Shown in pieces: positions 25,052 through 38,035 of a stretch of 64,000 nt of DNA (the first letter of the stretch is position 1; every line of letters begins with the position of its first letter). The position numbers and the translations under genes are program-made. The stretch covers positions 1,550,001 to 1,614,000 of the forward strand of contig JANTQA010000048.1 in NCBI GenBank assembly GCA_027625915.1, in the 5' to 3' direction. The notes under the pieces are model-generated. The model had not been told where the DNA came from. It saw nothing but the letters and a program-made list of their open reading frames with translations, and did no database searches. This DNA comes from Anaeramoeba flamelloides (taxonomy: Eukaryota > Metamonada > Anaeramoebidae).

Positions 25052-25787
25052 CTGATGATACAAAAAAAAATATGAAAAATATCAGGCTTGTTTTTTATTA
25101 TTTTTTTAAAGATTTAAGGGAGTAAGTTTCAAAAGAAACTTTTAATTTGGATAATAAATTCTTATAAAAGATTTAATATTCTAGTGTAACCGTTCACAAA
25201 TAAAATTTTCAAATCGATTTTGATGTTAACATTAAAATTTTGTTTGGGAATCGTTTGAAAATTATATAATTTGTACTTTTGGGTGTTAGTGTTAAAATAA
25301 AAGTCTTGATGAAAATAAATCAGGAAATAACCTTAAGGTAAATATAACGGAGCTAACTGATTGGATTTCTGTTTTTTCTGGAAATTAATTTAAAATATGT
25401 TAATTTTAGAATACCAATTTAGAGATTGTTTTTTTTATTATAGAACTTAAATTGAATCACAATAGAAATTTCCTTAAATATGTTCTCGATTTGGAGTTTA
25501 CTATCTTATAAAAAAAAAGATAAAAAATATTATTTAGTGTTCTTAAAAAGAGGGTGAGAGTAAAAAAATAAATAAGAAATCGAAAGTTAGCATTTTCCAT
25601 GTTACCCATCATAAAAAAAAAAGGTGAAATATCTAGAATCGATTTTGATCTCTTCTCAAATTCTTGAATCTTCATATAGAAAATCAAAGAGAAATTGGTA
25701 TTAAAAAATTTAAATTAGTCTTTTAAAGAAAATTTAACAAAATTCCATCATCAATTATCCTCGACACATAATACTAAAATATGATAA

Positions 25788-26280
25788 TTAGAGCAGTGAA
25801 AAAAATACCGGACCTGAAAAAAATCCCGGAAAAGATTTTTAATTGTGGATATTAGTAAAATTATTATGTAATTTCAGCTATTTACAATCAAATTCCTTTT
25901 TTTAAGAATCGAACTTTTTCAATTATAATACCCCCACTTATTAGAATGATTTTTAATGAAATCACACTTGTTCAAAACACCATTCAATCAATCAAAAAAC
26001 AAGAAGAAAAATTATCATTTTCCAAACTCTAGTAAACCTCAATAAAACTGGATTATTTTTCAAAAAAAGTTGATCGACATATGGATATCAAACAATTACT
26101 CGAGTATTCTAGAGACACCTTACTTTGATGAACTTTGTGTAGGTTTATTACTAATCTCATAAAAAAATTGGTTATTTATAATAAGGATTTCATTGAAATT
26201 AGACAAAAATTTTACTAATATTCACAATTAAAAATCTTGTCCGGGATTTTTTTCATGTCCTGTATTTTTTTCCCTACTAT
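25788..26280. mobile_element. Nonautonomous TIR element (CCGGAC family), copy 1
   Basis: About 490 bp with inverted ends of roughly 70 bp: GAAAAAAATACCGGAC at the left pairs with GTCCTGTATTTTTTTCC at the right. The second copy at 59525-60020 has the same ends and interior with only about twenty differences. No coding capacity. The outermost bases (TTAGAGCAGTG / CCCTACTATA) suggest a TA-targeting Tc1/mariner relative, but superfamily is an inference. Confidence 0.85.
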
Positions 26281-26619
26281 ATTTCTAACATAATTAAAAT
26301 TTCGTATTTAAAAAAGTTTTCAGAAGCTTGAAAAAACGTCAAAGAAAACAAAAATAATTTTTGAAAACATATTTTTGTTTGTTTTCTTTAATCAAGCTGG
26401 CTTATCAGTTAAAAAGAGAATATTTGAAAAAAATATTTTATAAAAAAATTCTAAAAGTTAAAAAAAAAAACAGAATATTTTCATTTCAATCTTGAAAATT
26501 ACAAATTATTGAAACCAGAATCTCAAATTTAGATAAATTTATAATTTTGATTTTTTTTAGGATTGAATTAAGTTGTTTGTGTGTTTCAAAAATTCTAAAT
26601 TGGATACATGTTGACATAA

Positions 26620-27056
26620 TATTGAAAATTTTTGAAAATAGCATTATTGATTTTTTATTACAAAACTTTCACTGAAAAAAAGTTAACAACAAGATTTTTT
26701 ATCTAATAATTAAATTTATTTTATAAGACTTCACCGAATCTTGATTTTCTTAATAATTATTTGTCTTTTCGAAAATCATTTTTTTTCTACGGGATCTTTT
26801 GCAAAAAAAAAAAAAAAGTATCAAGAAAAAAAAAATGAAAAAAAAAGTATAAAAAAAAAAAAAAAGAAAAAAAAAAAAAAAAACAAAAGAAAAACAAAAA
26901 AAAGAAAAAGAAAAAAAAAAATTGGTAAAATTAGAAAAAATAAATCTGATCCAAAAATTTGAAAATACTTTTTAGATAAGAATACTGGAATAAATCTACA
27001 AAAAAACTTCCAATAACATTATAAAGTGAGTCAAAATATTATGAAAAAATAGTTTA
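26620..27056 (+). mobile_element. TAAAC-family element, subfamily 1, 5'-truncated
   Basis: Contains the ACTTTCACTG, CTTTTCGAAAATC, CTGATCC and GAATACTGGAAT blocks in order, and ends AAAGTGAGTC...AGTTTA at 27056. The core is a long A-rich tract. Confidence 0.65.
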
Positions 27057-27807
27057 CTATTGTTCGTTTGCTTTAGTATATCAAGAAAATTTTTAAAAAA
27101 AATTGTAATTTTTCAATATTCCACATGAAGTATCCAATATAATATATGAGTTTTCTGTGATTAATTTTAGTAGTTAAAAAATAAAATATATTGAAATACA
27201 AACACCTATTTTGAATTAATAGATTAAGTAGAAACAAAAAATATTTTGCAAAAATCAGAATATATTTCTCGGTTTTTAGAGATCCTATTTATTAATATAT
27301 ATCCATTTTACGGGGTTTATTTAACATAATATATTTAACATAATTGATATTATGTGTGAAATTATGTAATATCTGTCACAAAATGCAATTTTTTGCTGAT
27401 TGTTTTTTTTTTTTTTTTTTTGTAAAAATTAAAGTCTATCAAAAGCATAAAACAAATCATCTAAAAGTTATAATACAAATTTGAAACATCATAAACAGAT
27501 AAATCAATCAAATATAAAAATATTTTTATAAAAAAGAGTTTCTGATGATAATAAAATACTTTTAGATTATTACACAAAAAAGGGAATGTCAAATTATTTA
27601 TTTCACTATATATTATATGAATAAATCTCAATGAATACTCGAAAAACCATAAAATATGATATTTATTAATTTTATATGATAATAATTGATACCCCAAAAA
27701 GGAAATAATGAAATCCAAATATTGAAATATATATTTGTTTTGTTTCGTTTTTTTTTATAAAAATTCTTTTTTTTATTTTTTAATCTTTTAAATCCAAGAA
27801 AATAATC

Positions 27808-28337
27808 TAAACCCCATTCCAACAATTTGGACACACCCAAAATCAAAAATAGGCAAAAAAAACCCAATTTATTGTATTTTTCCAAACCTAATATAAAAAA
27901 ACATTTAAGTAACTCAGTATTAAAGTTTTAATAAGTAACCAATTTAATCCAAATAAAAGAAAAAAAGATAAAACTCAAAAATAAAAATTGGTGTGCCCAA
28001 AATTATGAAACGAGCTGAACAAAAAATGTATTGATAAATTTGTTGAAATTTCACCAATAATTGTTGATCGATCAAATGTTAAGATACCATCTACCAATTG
28101 TATGTTATTTTACAATTTAACAAACTCAATACTAACCTTCTATCAACCATCGAAAAAAATTACCAGATCTTACTAAAGAGATTACGTAACTGGAAAAAAG
28201 GAAATGAAAACAACACAGAAAAGACAAAAAATGAAATAGTTTGTAAAATCAAAATTCTTTCCAAATTGAATTTAAAGTGTGATAATGATGTTCTTTCAAA
28301 TGTTTCAACTGTGTCCAAATTTTTGGAATCTAGTTTC
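27808..28337 (+). mobile_element. TAAAC-family element, subfamily 2, full length
   Basis: Starts TAAACCCCATTCCAACAATT with GGACACACCC and ends with the inverse GTGTCCAAATTTTTGGAAT...GTTTC, 530 bp. A copy of matching length is at 55527-56058, with fragments at 11690-12010 and 42567-42715. The ends resemble Tc1/mariner inverted repeats; no transposase is evident, and the 93-codon open frame inside is not shared by the other copies. Confidence 0.7.
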
Positions 28338-30575
28338 TTTTGGAATTTTTGTGCATTAAATTTGAAATTAACTGTATAAATATGTGTTTGAAAGTTTATC
28401 TATCCTTTTTTTTTCTAAAAAACTTTTTTTTTGATTAGAAAATCAATATTTGAATCCAATAACGACAATAAATATTATAAATTGTCCGAAATTAGAGTAC
28501 ATCAATTTTTATACTAATTTTACAAGGGATTAATTGTGCAAAAATAGAAGGTTTACTTCTTTTTAAACAATACAAAGTTCCAATTTTTTTAGAATTTAAT
28601 TGAATAATTGTTGAAACATATAGTTAGTTTTTTGGGGGGTTTAAAAGAAAAGAGTAATATCCTAGATATCCATTGAATTTTTTAAAAAACTAGATAACTG
28701 TCATTAGACTTTTTAAAAAAATAATATTTTGATATAAAGATAATAACTTTTCTTTATAAAATAAAGGAATTCAAGAAATGGTCTGGGTGGCAGGAGACAT
28801 TCTATAGGATATTTTAAAGAATTTCAAAAATGAAATTATTTAGTCTCTTTTTTTTTTTTTTTTTTTTTTTTGGTTTGTTTCATTTTTCTTCTTTCTCTTG
28901 TTCATTTAAGTGAAAATTCGCAAATTATCAATTATCTATATTCTCTCAAAAGTTATCATAAACAAAAAAAAAACATAATATAATATCATTATAACTATTA
29001 GAGAAACAATTATCATTTTTAAAAGTAGTTTATTTTTAATGTCAATTTTTTTTAAAAAATTCAAAAATGATCAATTCAAAAAACAATCAATTGATCTCAA
29101 TTTATATTATTATTGTTTTGCTGAAAATTTCAACTAAAGCTTTTAAGAACCCAAAATAAATGAACATATCTTCAGCTTCATCAAGACTTTTTCAAAAAAA
29201 AAAAATGAAACAAATGCAATTTTCTCAATTCAAACAAGATAATAGATAAAATAGTATAAGTTATAGTTTCAATGGTAAATACATTTTTATCATTTTTAAA
29301 CCAAATTTTGTGAAAATTTCATGGTATGACCCCTCGATTTTTTTATTTTTATTTTGTTTTTGTTTTAAATTTATCTAAAATATTCTATAAACTTTTGAAA
29401 TTAAAAAATTAAAATTTCATTTTTTAAAAATTATAAAATTGACTTTTTGTTTGAATTTATTTGTTAATTTAACCTAGTTTTTTTTTTTTCTTTAAATACA
29501 AGTTTTTTTTTTAACATGTGTTGTATGAAATTTTTTGATCGCAATTATAAACGACTCGTAATCAACAACTTCCTTTGAAAATTAATATCGTTTTTCTATT
29601 GATACCCGTTTTTTAATTATTCCCTACTTATAATTTGTTAAATTTTCGTTTTTTTTTTATTTACCGATATTTGGATTGAGATAAGTTGAATCTCAAATTA
29701 CCAACAATAATATTCATTTTTTAAAATCAATACTTTCCTACATAAAACTCAAAATATTTCACAATTTTTTCCTTAATTAACTTTTAAGGTCAATCAAAAG
29801 ATTAGTTTGCCTTTTATAGTTTCGCTTTGGAAGCCTATGAATTTTGATTTTCAAAAAATAGTCCCTTAATTTATAAATTGTTAAAATATTGATCACTCAT
29901 TTGTTTCATAAGCCTAAACAGCAATTTAAGCAAAAAATCGTTTTTTAAAAGAATATAAAAAAATATTGATAAATTTCAAAAAAAAAAAATAAAAAAGGAT
30001 TTTTACTTCAATTTCCATTTTCAAAATCACGATAACTCGACTTATAAAATTTTCAAAATACCAATAACTCGAGTTATAAAAAATTTCATTTTTAAATAAC
30101 ATATTGAAAATCAACTAATTTTCCAAAATTTGTTTGTATTTAAATCAATAAAAATCTTTTTCTCAGAATTGATATTAAAAATAAGAAAAGGGAAAATGAA
30201 AACAAAATTTTGTAACTTTTTTTTGATTTATCAGTACTATTGTTTATAGAGAATACAAATCCCTTAAATTTCAAACCAAAAGTCACCACAATTTATATAA
30301 CCTTTAATATTTTTCTTTGAACTTTTTTCATTGTGAAAATTAATGGAAGAAATTGGTTATTCAATTTCACAAAAGAGTAGAAACTAAATATCAAATACAT
30401 TGAAAATAACAAGTTTTTATTTTGATTATACATTTTAAGAATTAAAATAGTTGCAAAGTTTTTTAGTAATCAAGTAAAAAAAACTATAAAAAACATTAAA
30501 AAAAGAAGATTTTTTCAATATTTTTGCTCAAAAAAATGAAAAGAAAAGAAAAGAAATGATCACTAAACACAGATT

Positions 30576-31481
30576 TTAATAGTCTTCAGGGTTTATACTA
30601 ACCCCTTTTAAAATCAATTGCCTAAAAAGTTCTTGGTATTTTTCAATTTCCTCTTCTCTTTCTTCTCGTAATTGTACTTCTGTTTCGATTTGTTCTTTGA
30701 GTTCGTGGAGGATATTCACCAATTCCTCGATTTGTACTTTCATTTCGTCGTTCTCTTTTACAACCATTTTGATTTTTTCTCTTTGGTGCTTTTGAATGAT
30801 TTGGTTGGGTTTTTCAGGGATTTTAAATTCTTTTTCTTGTGTATTTTCTTCAAATTGTTTCTGTTGTTGCTGTTGTTGTTGTTGTTGTTGTATTTGTTTT
30901 TGTAATAAAAATAACTGTTGTTGTTGTTCTTCGTTTAGTGTAGAAATTGAGTTTTGGTATGAACGATATAGCCGAAAGGGATCAGATCTATTATAAAAAT
31001 TTTAAAAAAAAATGTTTGTTTTTTTTTTTTTTTTTTTTTTTGTTCAAGGAAATATGTTTTTAATTGCAAAGATTAATGAAATGAGTTTTGATTTTTCAGA
31101 GATGAAAAGACTTGGAATTTTCAATTGACCCTTTCTTGTTTTTTTGTTCAATTTTAAAAGATAAAAAATTTTTCTTTTTCTTTTTCTTTTTCTTTTTCAT
31201 TTTCATTTTCATCATATTTTCTTGGGATGTTAAACAAAAGATTAATAAAAATAGTTTTGATCAAGCAGTTACTTATCCTGAAATATTCCAAAACTGTCCA
31301 TTCCACTATTTAAAGGTAGATTTGAATCAAAATTTATTCCAAGACTTTGTTGTGTTTCGTTTAATTGAGAGTTTTCATCTTGTTGCGGAAATAACCCACC
31401 TGAATTCATAAAAGACGAGAACCTCAAAAAATCGCTCCTTGACAAGCTTTCGTTTAAACCTCCAGTGTACTCTGTCTCCAT
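30576..31481 (-). CDS. Polyglutamine coiled-coil protein, function unknown
   Basis: Exons 31273-31481 and 30576-30987 join in phase (GATAA|A) to give about 206 residues. The N-terminal 70 residues are Asn/Ser/Gln-rich and look disordered. After the splice comes DPFRLYRSYQNS, then a run of ten Gln (bases near 30870-30897), and then a long charged helix from about residue 140 to the end with heptad-spaced Leu/Ile/Val (EELVNILHELKEQI, EKYQELFRQLIL), predicted coiled coil. The first in-frame ATG is at 31481; the frame stays open further upstream and an earlier exon is possible, since a protein-like stretch (YIFESVISEGIECIRLEMKK) lies at about 31570-31645. Such architecture is seen in transcriptional co-regulators and scaffold proteins, but I cannot assign a family. 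Confidence 0.75.
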
Positions 31482-34080
31482 TGATTGATTATTTATGTTT
31501 GAGTTCAAAATGATAAAAATTACAAAATTAAGAAAAAAAATATTCTTAATAAAAAAATGTTATTTACTTGTTTTTTTCATCTCAAGTCTAATACATTCAA
31601 TACCTTCAGAAATAACACTTTCGAATATGTACTTTCTCGTTTTTCTTGAATTGTTGTTTCAGCTGTGACACTAGAAAATATTAACAAATGGGGAATTGTG
31701 AAACTTTAAGGGATAAGCGTCTACTAAGGAGAAGCCTAAGAATAAAGAAAGTCTTTATTTGGTGTAAACCGCATTAAAATTAGTGTTTCATGGTTCAAAT
31801 GCCTTTAAAAAATCGATTAGTCAAGTAGTATAAAGTTGATCTTATCAATTAAAAAAGATCCTTTTATTAGTAAAAAACTCCAAAGGATTTCAGAGAAAAA
31901 TCTACATTTTTAGACAAATTAAAAAGTTGAATTATCAATATTTAGACTCCAAATTTGCAAAATATGATTCTTCAATTTTGGAAATGTTAGATTAATAGTT
32001 AAAAAATTCAATTTTTTAAATAAATTTAATAATTAACCAATAAATTCATTTTGACCAATTATTTCTGAAATCTTGAAAAAATATTGGTGTTACAATAACT
32101 TCTATCAAAAGTAAAAAAAATTAATCAATCTTTGAGTTTTTTACTGTTAAAAGTGTCGTTTTAATTGATGAATTAAAATTAAAAAAATAGTTACTTTTTA
32201 AAGTTCTATATATGAATTATTAAATACTTGTAGATTCTTATTTTGAGTTTCGATTTTTATCATTTGGAAAAGGAAATAAAATAAAGAAAAAATCATTTTT
32301 GGAAATTTTTAATTGTGATCATTAGTAAAAAATTTAATAATTTATTTTTTAATAATATTTATAATAGATTTTTTCGAGATATGTAAACAATTCAGCACTA
32401 ATACCATTTACGCCAAATTACAACATAGTTTAATTATAGAGAAATCTAGGGTGAGGTTAATCCCTTGATACTTTAAAATATTTTTGTTATTCTTTTTAAA
32501 TCTAAGGTTGTACATAAAATCACCTGATTGCTAATATCAACACTATAGTTAATGAATAACCACAAAGAAAATACTGTAAAAAAATTAGTATCTACATCAA
32601 TTTTCTCCAAAATTTAAATTTTGAAAAAGTTTTAACGGTACTTTTATCCTATTCCAGTTCTTTGATCTGAGTTTCATTTGGGATTATTAGGTATTCTTTT
32701 ATACGCCCAATATAATATGTGTAACGGGGTTTCAAACAAATCATTAGAGAAGTGCAAATTTCAAAATATTTCTTTGTTCCTTCTTTGTAAAAAAAAGTAA
32801 AAATATGAAAAATGAAGTGACAATTATATCCAGGTTGGAATTAAAATAAATTCAAATAAAAGTCAGTTTATTTTCTTGGCTAGTTGATTCAACCTCCTGT
32901 TATATAACTTTTTTTTTGGATTGAAGATTCACTTAAAATGTACCACTGTATATAATTAAGATTGATCTTGAAAAAATTATTATCTCTGAAAAAAAAGTAC
33001 ATGCTCATTCAAGAAACCGATGTTTCGAATCTAAATTATACTTTTTTTTCTTCTTTTTTCAATTTGATATCTGATATACTATACAAGAGTATAGTAAATC
33101 AAAGAAGAATCTTTAAGGTTTAATTTTCTTTTTATTAAACTTTTAGTTTTACTTTTATTATATACTGTGTTTAGAACTTTGTTTATAGAGATGATTGAAA
33201 ATACTTAAAGATTTAATACAGTTATATATATATATATATATATATGAGATAAGAAATTTCTTTTAAAATAAATTTTCTTTTATAATGCCAACTGCAAAGA
33301 TCATCTCTAGAAATCTACTTTTTTAATCTAGAATGAAAAAAAAAAACACTACTCAAGTGTATTTCGAAGATTTCTTGTCTTTCTCTACTTAAATTGGGTG
33401 AATAAAAATAAGAGAATAACCTTGGATTTCTTGAACCATAGGTATTTGTTATTATTTGACAAAAAAATTTTTTTACATATTTGTTTTCACGATTCCTTAT
33501 TTCAAACAAAGTTTAAAATAGGCCAAAACAAAGAATATTGCTTAAAAGATTAAAGTAAAAGAAATTTGAATTATTAAATCAAAAAAATACTAGAAAGGGT
33601 TCAACAAAAATAAAAAAAAGATTCATAAAACTATTTTAATTATAAATTCAGATTTAAATTGAATTTTAAATTTAATCTAATAATAAATAAATAAAAAATC
33701 AAATAAATATATCCAATAAATATGTGTTAGTGAAGAAGACATAAAAAAATATCTAATTTTCTAGAGTAAAAACTGGAATTAGTAAATTAAAAGATAATAG
33801 TAGTATAAATTCATTTTGGGGATTTTTTAGAAATAAAGAGTAATTTTTTAATCAAAAATTTGCGAAAAAAAAGTTTTTCAATTTATAATTTGAAATCAAA
33901 AAAAAGTCAAGAAGAAGTAAATAATGCAAAATTTATAGAGAATTTCAAGAAATAAATGATTTTTTTTTATTTTTTTTTACACAGTAACATCTTTTTTTTG
34001 ATTTCCTTTTTTTTTTATTAGTGTGATAATTTATGATACTATCGATATATTCCACCCACATATTTATTGGAATTTTAATC

Positions 34081-34687
34081 TAAACTATTTTTCATAAATT
34101 TTGACTCAATTTATAATGTTAATGGAAGTTGTTTTGAGGGTTTATTCCAGTATTCTTTACAAAAAATATTTTCAAATTTTTGGATCAGTATCATTTTTTC
34201 TAATTTTGCAAATTTTAGTTTTGCTTTTTCAAATTTTTGTTTTTCTTTTTTTTTTGATTTCTTTTTCTTTTTTTTTCTTTTTCTTTTTTTTTTCTTTTTC
34301 TTTTTTTTTTTTTTTAAAAAGATCATGTGGAAAAAAAAAAGAGATCTTCAAAAATAAAAATAATCACTAAGAAAATTTCGACTATGTAATGTCTTTGAAA
34401 ATGGATTTAATTATTCATAAAAAATCTTGTTGTTCAATTTTTTTTCAGTGAAACTTCAGTAATAAAAAATCGGTAATGCTCATTTCAAAAATTGTGAATC
34501 TCTTTTTTTTTAGTTTTTAGTTTTTATATTTTTTATTTTTAATATATCAGGCTTTTATAGATTTAGAATGACTTAAAAGTGAATTACAAGTCATATTTAG
34601 TTATTAGTTGCTCTTGAATACTAAAGGATATTTTTTTTTTTTCAATTTATTATTTCAGGTGAGTCACAATTTTTGAAAAGGGGTTTA
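34081..34687 (-). mobile_element. TAAAC-family element, subfamily 1, complete (607 bp)
   Basis: Both ends are visible: TAAACTATTTTTC...TTTTGACTC at 34081 and, inverted, TAAACCCCTTTTC...TTGTGACTCACC at 34687. The centre is a long pyrimidine tract of T with regular C, flanked by inverted GATC motifs. Confidence 0.8.
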
Positions 34688-35147
34688 TTTAGCTATTGAA
34701 ATGATTTGAAGAATTCAATTTCATAGAAATGGTGGTACTCAAAGTGTAAAAATATCCTTATTTCCTTAATGATGGGTTTTAATTTGGTATTTCTACAAAA
34801 TTTTATTTAATATTTTTTATATACCAAGATTGTGTTAAGGTATGTTCAAAATTTTAAACTGTGTTTGATAAAATATCTGATAAAAATTTCTGACACCAAT
34901 ATAAATTTTATTAATTTTTGTTTTTAAGATTAAAATATATATTGATATTTTTTGGAAGAATGGTTTTTTATCAAGGTTTTTGTCAAAATATTTTTGGTAT
35001 TGGTCATATGAAACTACATATTTAAATTTTTATCTTGATATTTTTTTCAAACTAATTACATAAATAATATCTTATATCTTATAAAATAATTCTATAAATG
35101 GATTAAAAAATCAATTATATTAATTTGTATTAAACAGAATTTACTTT

Positions 35148-35345
35148 AGTCAGTTCCACTTTTAGGAAACAAACTTTTAAAGAAATTTAAGAGTACAAAA
35201 AAACATCAAATTAAAGCACATTTTTTCGAATTTTTTTTTACTCTAATTATTTTACTCGAATTTGAAATCTGGAGTCTTAATTTGAGATTTTTTTGTACCT
35301 TTAAAATACTTTTAAAGTTTGTGTCTTATAGGTGGAACTGGTCCT
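35148..35345. mobile_element. Foldback MITE (CAGTCAGTTCC family)
   Basis: Near-palindrome with AGTCAGTTCCAC at the left and GTGGAACTGGTC at the right; the interior motifs are more diverged than at 21409-21605. Confidence 0.82.
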
Positions 35346-35558
35346 AGATGAATTAAAAAAAAAATTATTTTGTACTAAAGTTTTCAAATTAAATGGGATG
35401 TGAAAAAATAATATAAATAATAATAAATCGCTTCTAAAAAAAAGGTATTTTATCCAATATTTTTTTAAGAAACTTGAGCTAGGATTAATCATGTGTTGTA
35501 GTTATAAAGAAAATATGATTTGAAATAATTCACGATTTCAGAAATAAATATATTATAT

Positions 35559-35753
35559 CAGTTCCACTTTTAACACACAAAATTTTAAACAAAATTAAAG
35601 GCATAAAAAATCTCAAATTAAAGCACATTTTTTAGAATTTTTTTTTACTCTAATTATTTTACCAGAATTTGTTATTTGGTGCCTTCTTTTGAGATTTTTA
35701 TTTATTCCTTAAATTTCATTAAAAGTTTGTATCTTAAAAGTGAAACTGGCTCT
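35559..35753. mobile_element. Foldback MITE (CAGTCAGTTCC family)
   Basis: Second of three clustered copies. CAGTTCCACTTTTAA at the left, AAAGTGAAACTGGCTC at the right; only about 200 bp separate it from the previous copy. Confidence 0.82.
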
Positions 35754-36745
35754 AAATAATTAATATTCAAAAATTCCAGGGAAATTTTTAGAAAGTATGA
35801 GTTGGAAATGAAAAAAAAATAAATATAAAAATTTTGTGATTGATATTGATAGATATAAAATAAAACAATAAAACATTATCCCTCTGGAGAAATATATTTT
35901 AGATTTTTAAGAATTTAAAACTCAATTATTTCCATTCATTTTTTTGAATTTTGGAAAATATAGAAACTCAACACAATTCTTTAAAAAATCTTTCTGATGA
36001 ATTAGGATCTGGAAAAATGGTTAATTTCTTCCAGAGATAAGAGTTTTATTTATATTATACAACTCAAAATGTTTACTAAAAATCGAAAAAGATCTTTTAA
36101 TGTGTTGAAAAAAGATAAATTAAAAGTCGATAAAGTATACAAAAAAAAAATTAAAAATAAACAATTTAAATGCCCTTTAATGGTTCGATGTTTTTTGATG
36201 GAATTGTCCAACGTGTGTAAATAATCCAAAATCTTGGATATGATAAATTCAAAAAAAAAATATTTCTATATTTAATTTATTAAAAACTATTGATCCTGGT
36301 TATTTTATCTTGTAAATAATAAAGGTGTATTTTTATTCTTTGATAATTTTTTGATACATAATTTTAGAAATTAGGAAAGTGCAGTTGAGTACCATCACAT
36401 GCTGTCATTTTCCCTAGCATGGTTGGGGGTTTTTTTTAATGTGAGAAATGAAAGAAAGCTAAAAGTAAAAAAGAGGAAGATACAGTACCCTTTCTTGAAT
36501 AATAATACATCAAAATAATTATAAAATTGTCTTGTATTTTAATCCATGACTTAAATTTCCGAATTAAGGAATAATTGAAAACAAACAAAGGGGGGGGGCA
36601 ACTGTTGGTGAAATTTTGCATGTTTTAAATCTCAAATATATGGATTATTTTTTGCTGTTGTGATCTACCATTTTGTTTTTAAAAAAAGAAATAAAATTAG
36701 CAAACATTTTTTTGAACTTGAACAAAGATAAAGCAATCTATTGTA

Positions 36746-36937
36746 CAGTCAGTTCCACTTTTAAAGTGCAAATTGTTGGGGAATTTAAGGCACAAAAAAA
36801 TCTCAAATTAAGGCACAAAATTCAGTTTCTAGTAAAATAAATTGTAAAAAAAAAATTACAATTTTTGTACCTTATTTTGAGGTTTTTTTGTACCTTAAAT
36901 TTTGTTGAAAGTTTGTGCCTTAAAGGTGGAACTGACT
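36746..36937. mobile_element. Foldback MITE (CAGTCAGTTCC family)
   Basis: About 192 bp with TA on each side; arms CAGTCAGTTCCACTTTTAA and GTGGAACTGACTA are nearly perfect. Confidence 0.85.
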
Positions 36938-38035
36938 ATACTAACACAATACTTTTTTAACAGGAATCATTCAAAGAGTAAATCGACCTGGATTAAAAAT
37001 TTAGGGTTTATTTTTCCTCTATTTGAAATTAATTTGTTATATTTATAAAGAAAGGAATGGTTGGGTGAGTTTCTTCTATTTAAAGTTCTGATCATTCAAG
37101 TATGGAAAGTTTTTTTTTACCCCAAAATGTTGTTCTGCAATTTTAAATTTTTAGTATTTCTACATAAGGTAATATATCCTCTTGTCTTGAAACTATTTCA
37201 AAACCAAATCAATATTTAAAGAGGTGTGTTGTTATAGCTGTTGTTGGGTGTGAGTTTTGGAGATCATTTGTATTGTCTCGCTTTGAAAATTTCCTTTCTT
37301 TTGATTTTTTTATTTGTCAAAAATTACTTTGATTTTTAAAAAGTTTTTAATTTGACAAATAAATTTAAAAATTGAATTTTAGTTTATATAAAATACTCAA
37401 AATGAATTCTACCTTGATGAAATTGAATTAGTATATTAAAAAAGAATTATTTCAGATATCTAAGAAAATATTTTATTCAATATTTTTTTAGATTGTAAAA
37501 TGGGATTATTTTTATCAATATAAAACCCCTTTATTTAATATTTTGAAGAGCTGATAGATCTTGCATTTTTCTTCTTATAATTCTAGTAGTATTTGGGATA
37601 ACAAAATCAAATATAGAATTATATCAAAATTGGCTCATTATTAGAGAATTGACAAAAAAAATCGAGGTCGATTCATTGTTTTTAAGAGTATGTTTATCTG
37701 AAAAATCATATTGAGAATGAGAAAAAATAATTTAAAAGTTGATACATTAGTTTCTGAAATATAAATTGTTTAGAAGCTGTAAATATTATATTTACACTCA
37801 AAAAAAAATCGATAAAATCGTAAAATAAACAAAAAGTCAAATTAACTCGCAAAATCTAGATAGAAGTAAAAGAAAATATAAAAATTAGAATTAAATATAA
37901 ATATCTTTATTTTTCTTGATTATTTAGAGAAGATAATGTAATTGTTTTAAACTTTAGGACAAAACTATTTATGGTTAGTTATTTTATTATTATATTTTTG
38001 AGGAAATAAAAAAAATAATAAAAAAACTAAATAGT

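Larger units (their letters stand above)
25052..30575. other. Repeat-rich stretch without recognised genes
   Basis: Contains a young TIR element (25792-26280), two TAAAC-family elements (26620-27056, 27808-28337) and long T or A runs. Open frames at 25457-25687 (-) and 28098-28379 (+) were seen; the second lies inside a repeat. Nothing else identified between about 28340 and 30575. Confidence 0.5.
31682..38035. other. Repeat-rich stretch between coiled-coil gene and eS8
   Basis: Contains a full TAAAC-family element (34081-34687) and three foldback MITEs in 1.8 kb (35148-36937). Small G+C-richer patches at 32660-32760, 36375-36425 and 37220-37280 could hold short exons but none could be joined. 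Otherwise no gene seen. Confidence 0.5.

Noticed and set aside
26741-26962. Lys-rich open frame
   Set aside because: Low-complexity A-tract in a transposon core, not a gene.
28098-28379. 93-codon plus-strand open frame
   Set aside because: Inside a TAAAC-family element; the corresponding parts of the copies at 11690 and 55740 are not open.
31705-32460. Possible TTAA-type end (AAGGGATAAGCGTCTACTAAGGAG) with a similar sequence at 18196
   Set aside because: Similarity is limited to about 50 bp and no opposite end was found at either place.
34111-34370. Open frames on both strands rich in Phe or Lys
   Set aside because: Pyrimidine/purine tract of the element at 34081-34687.
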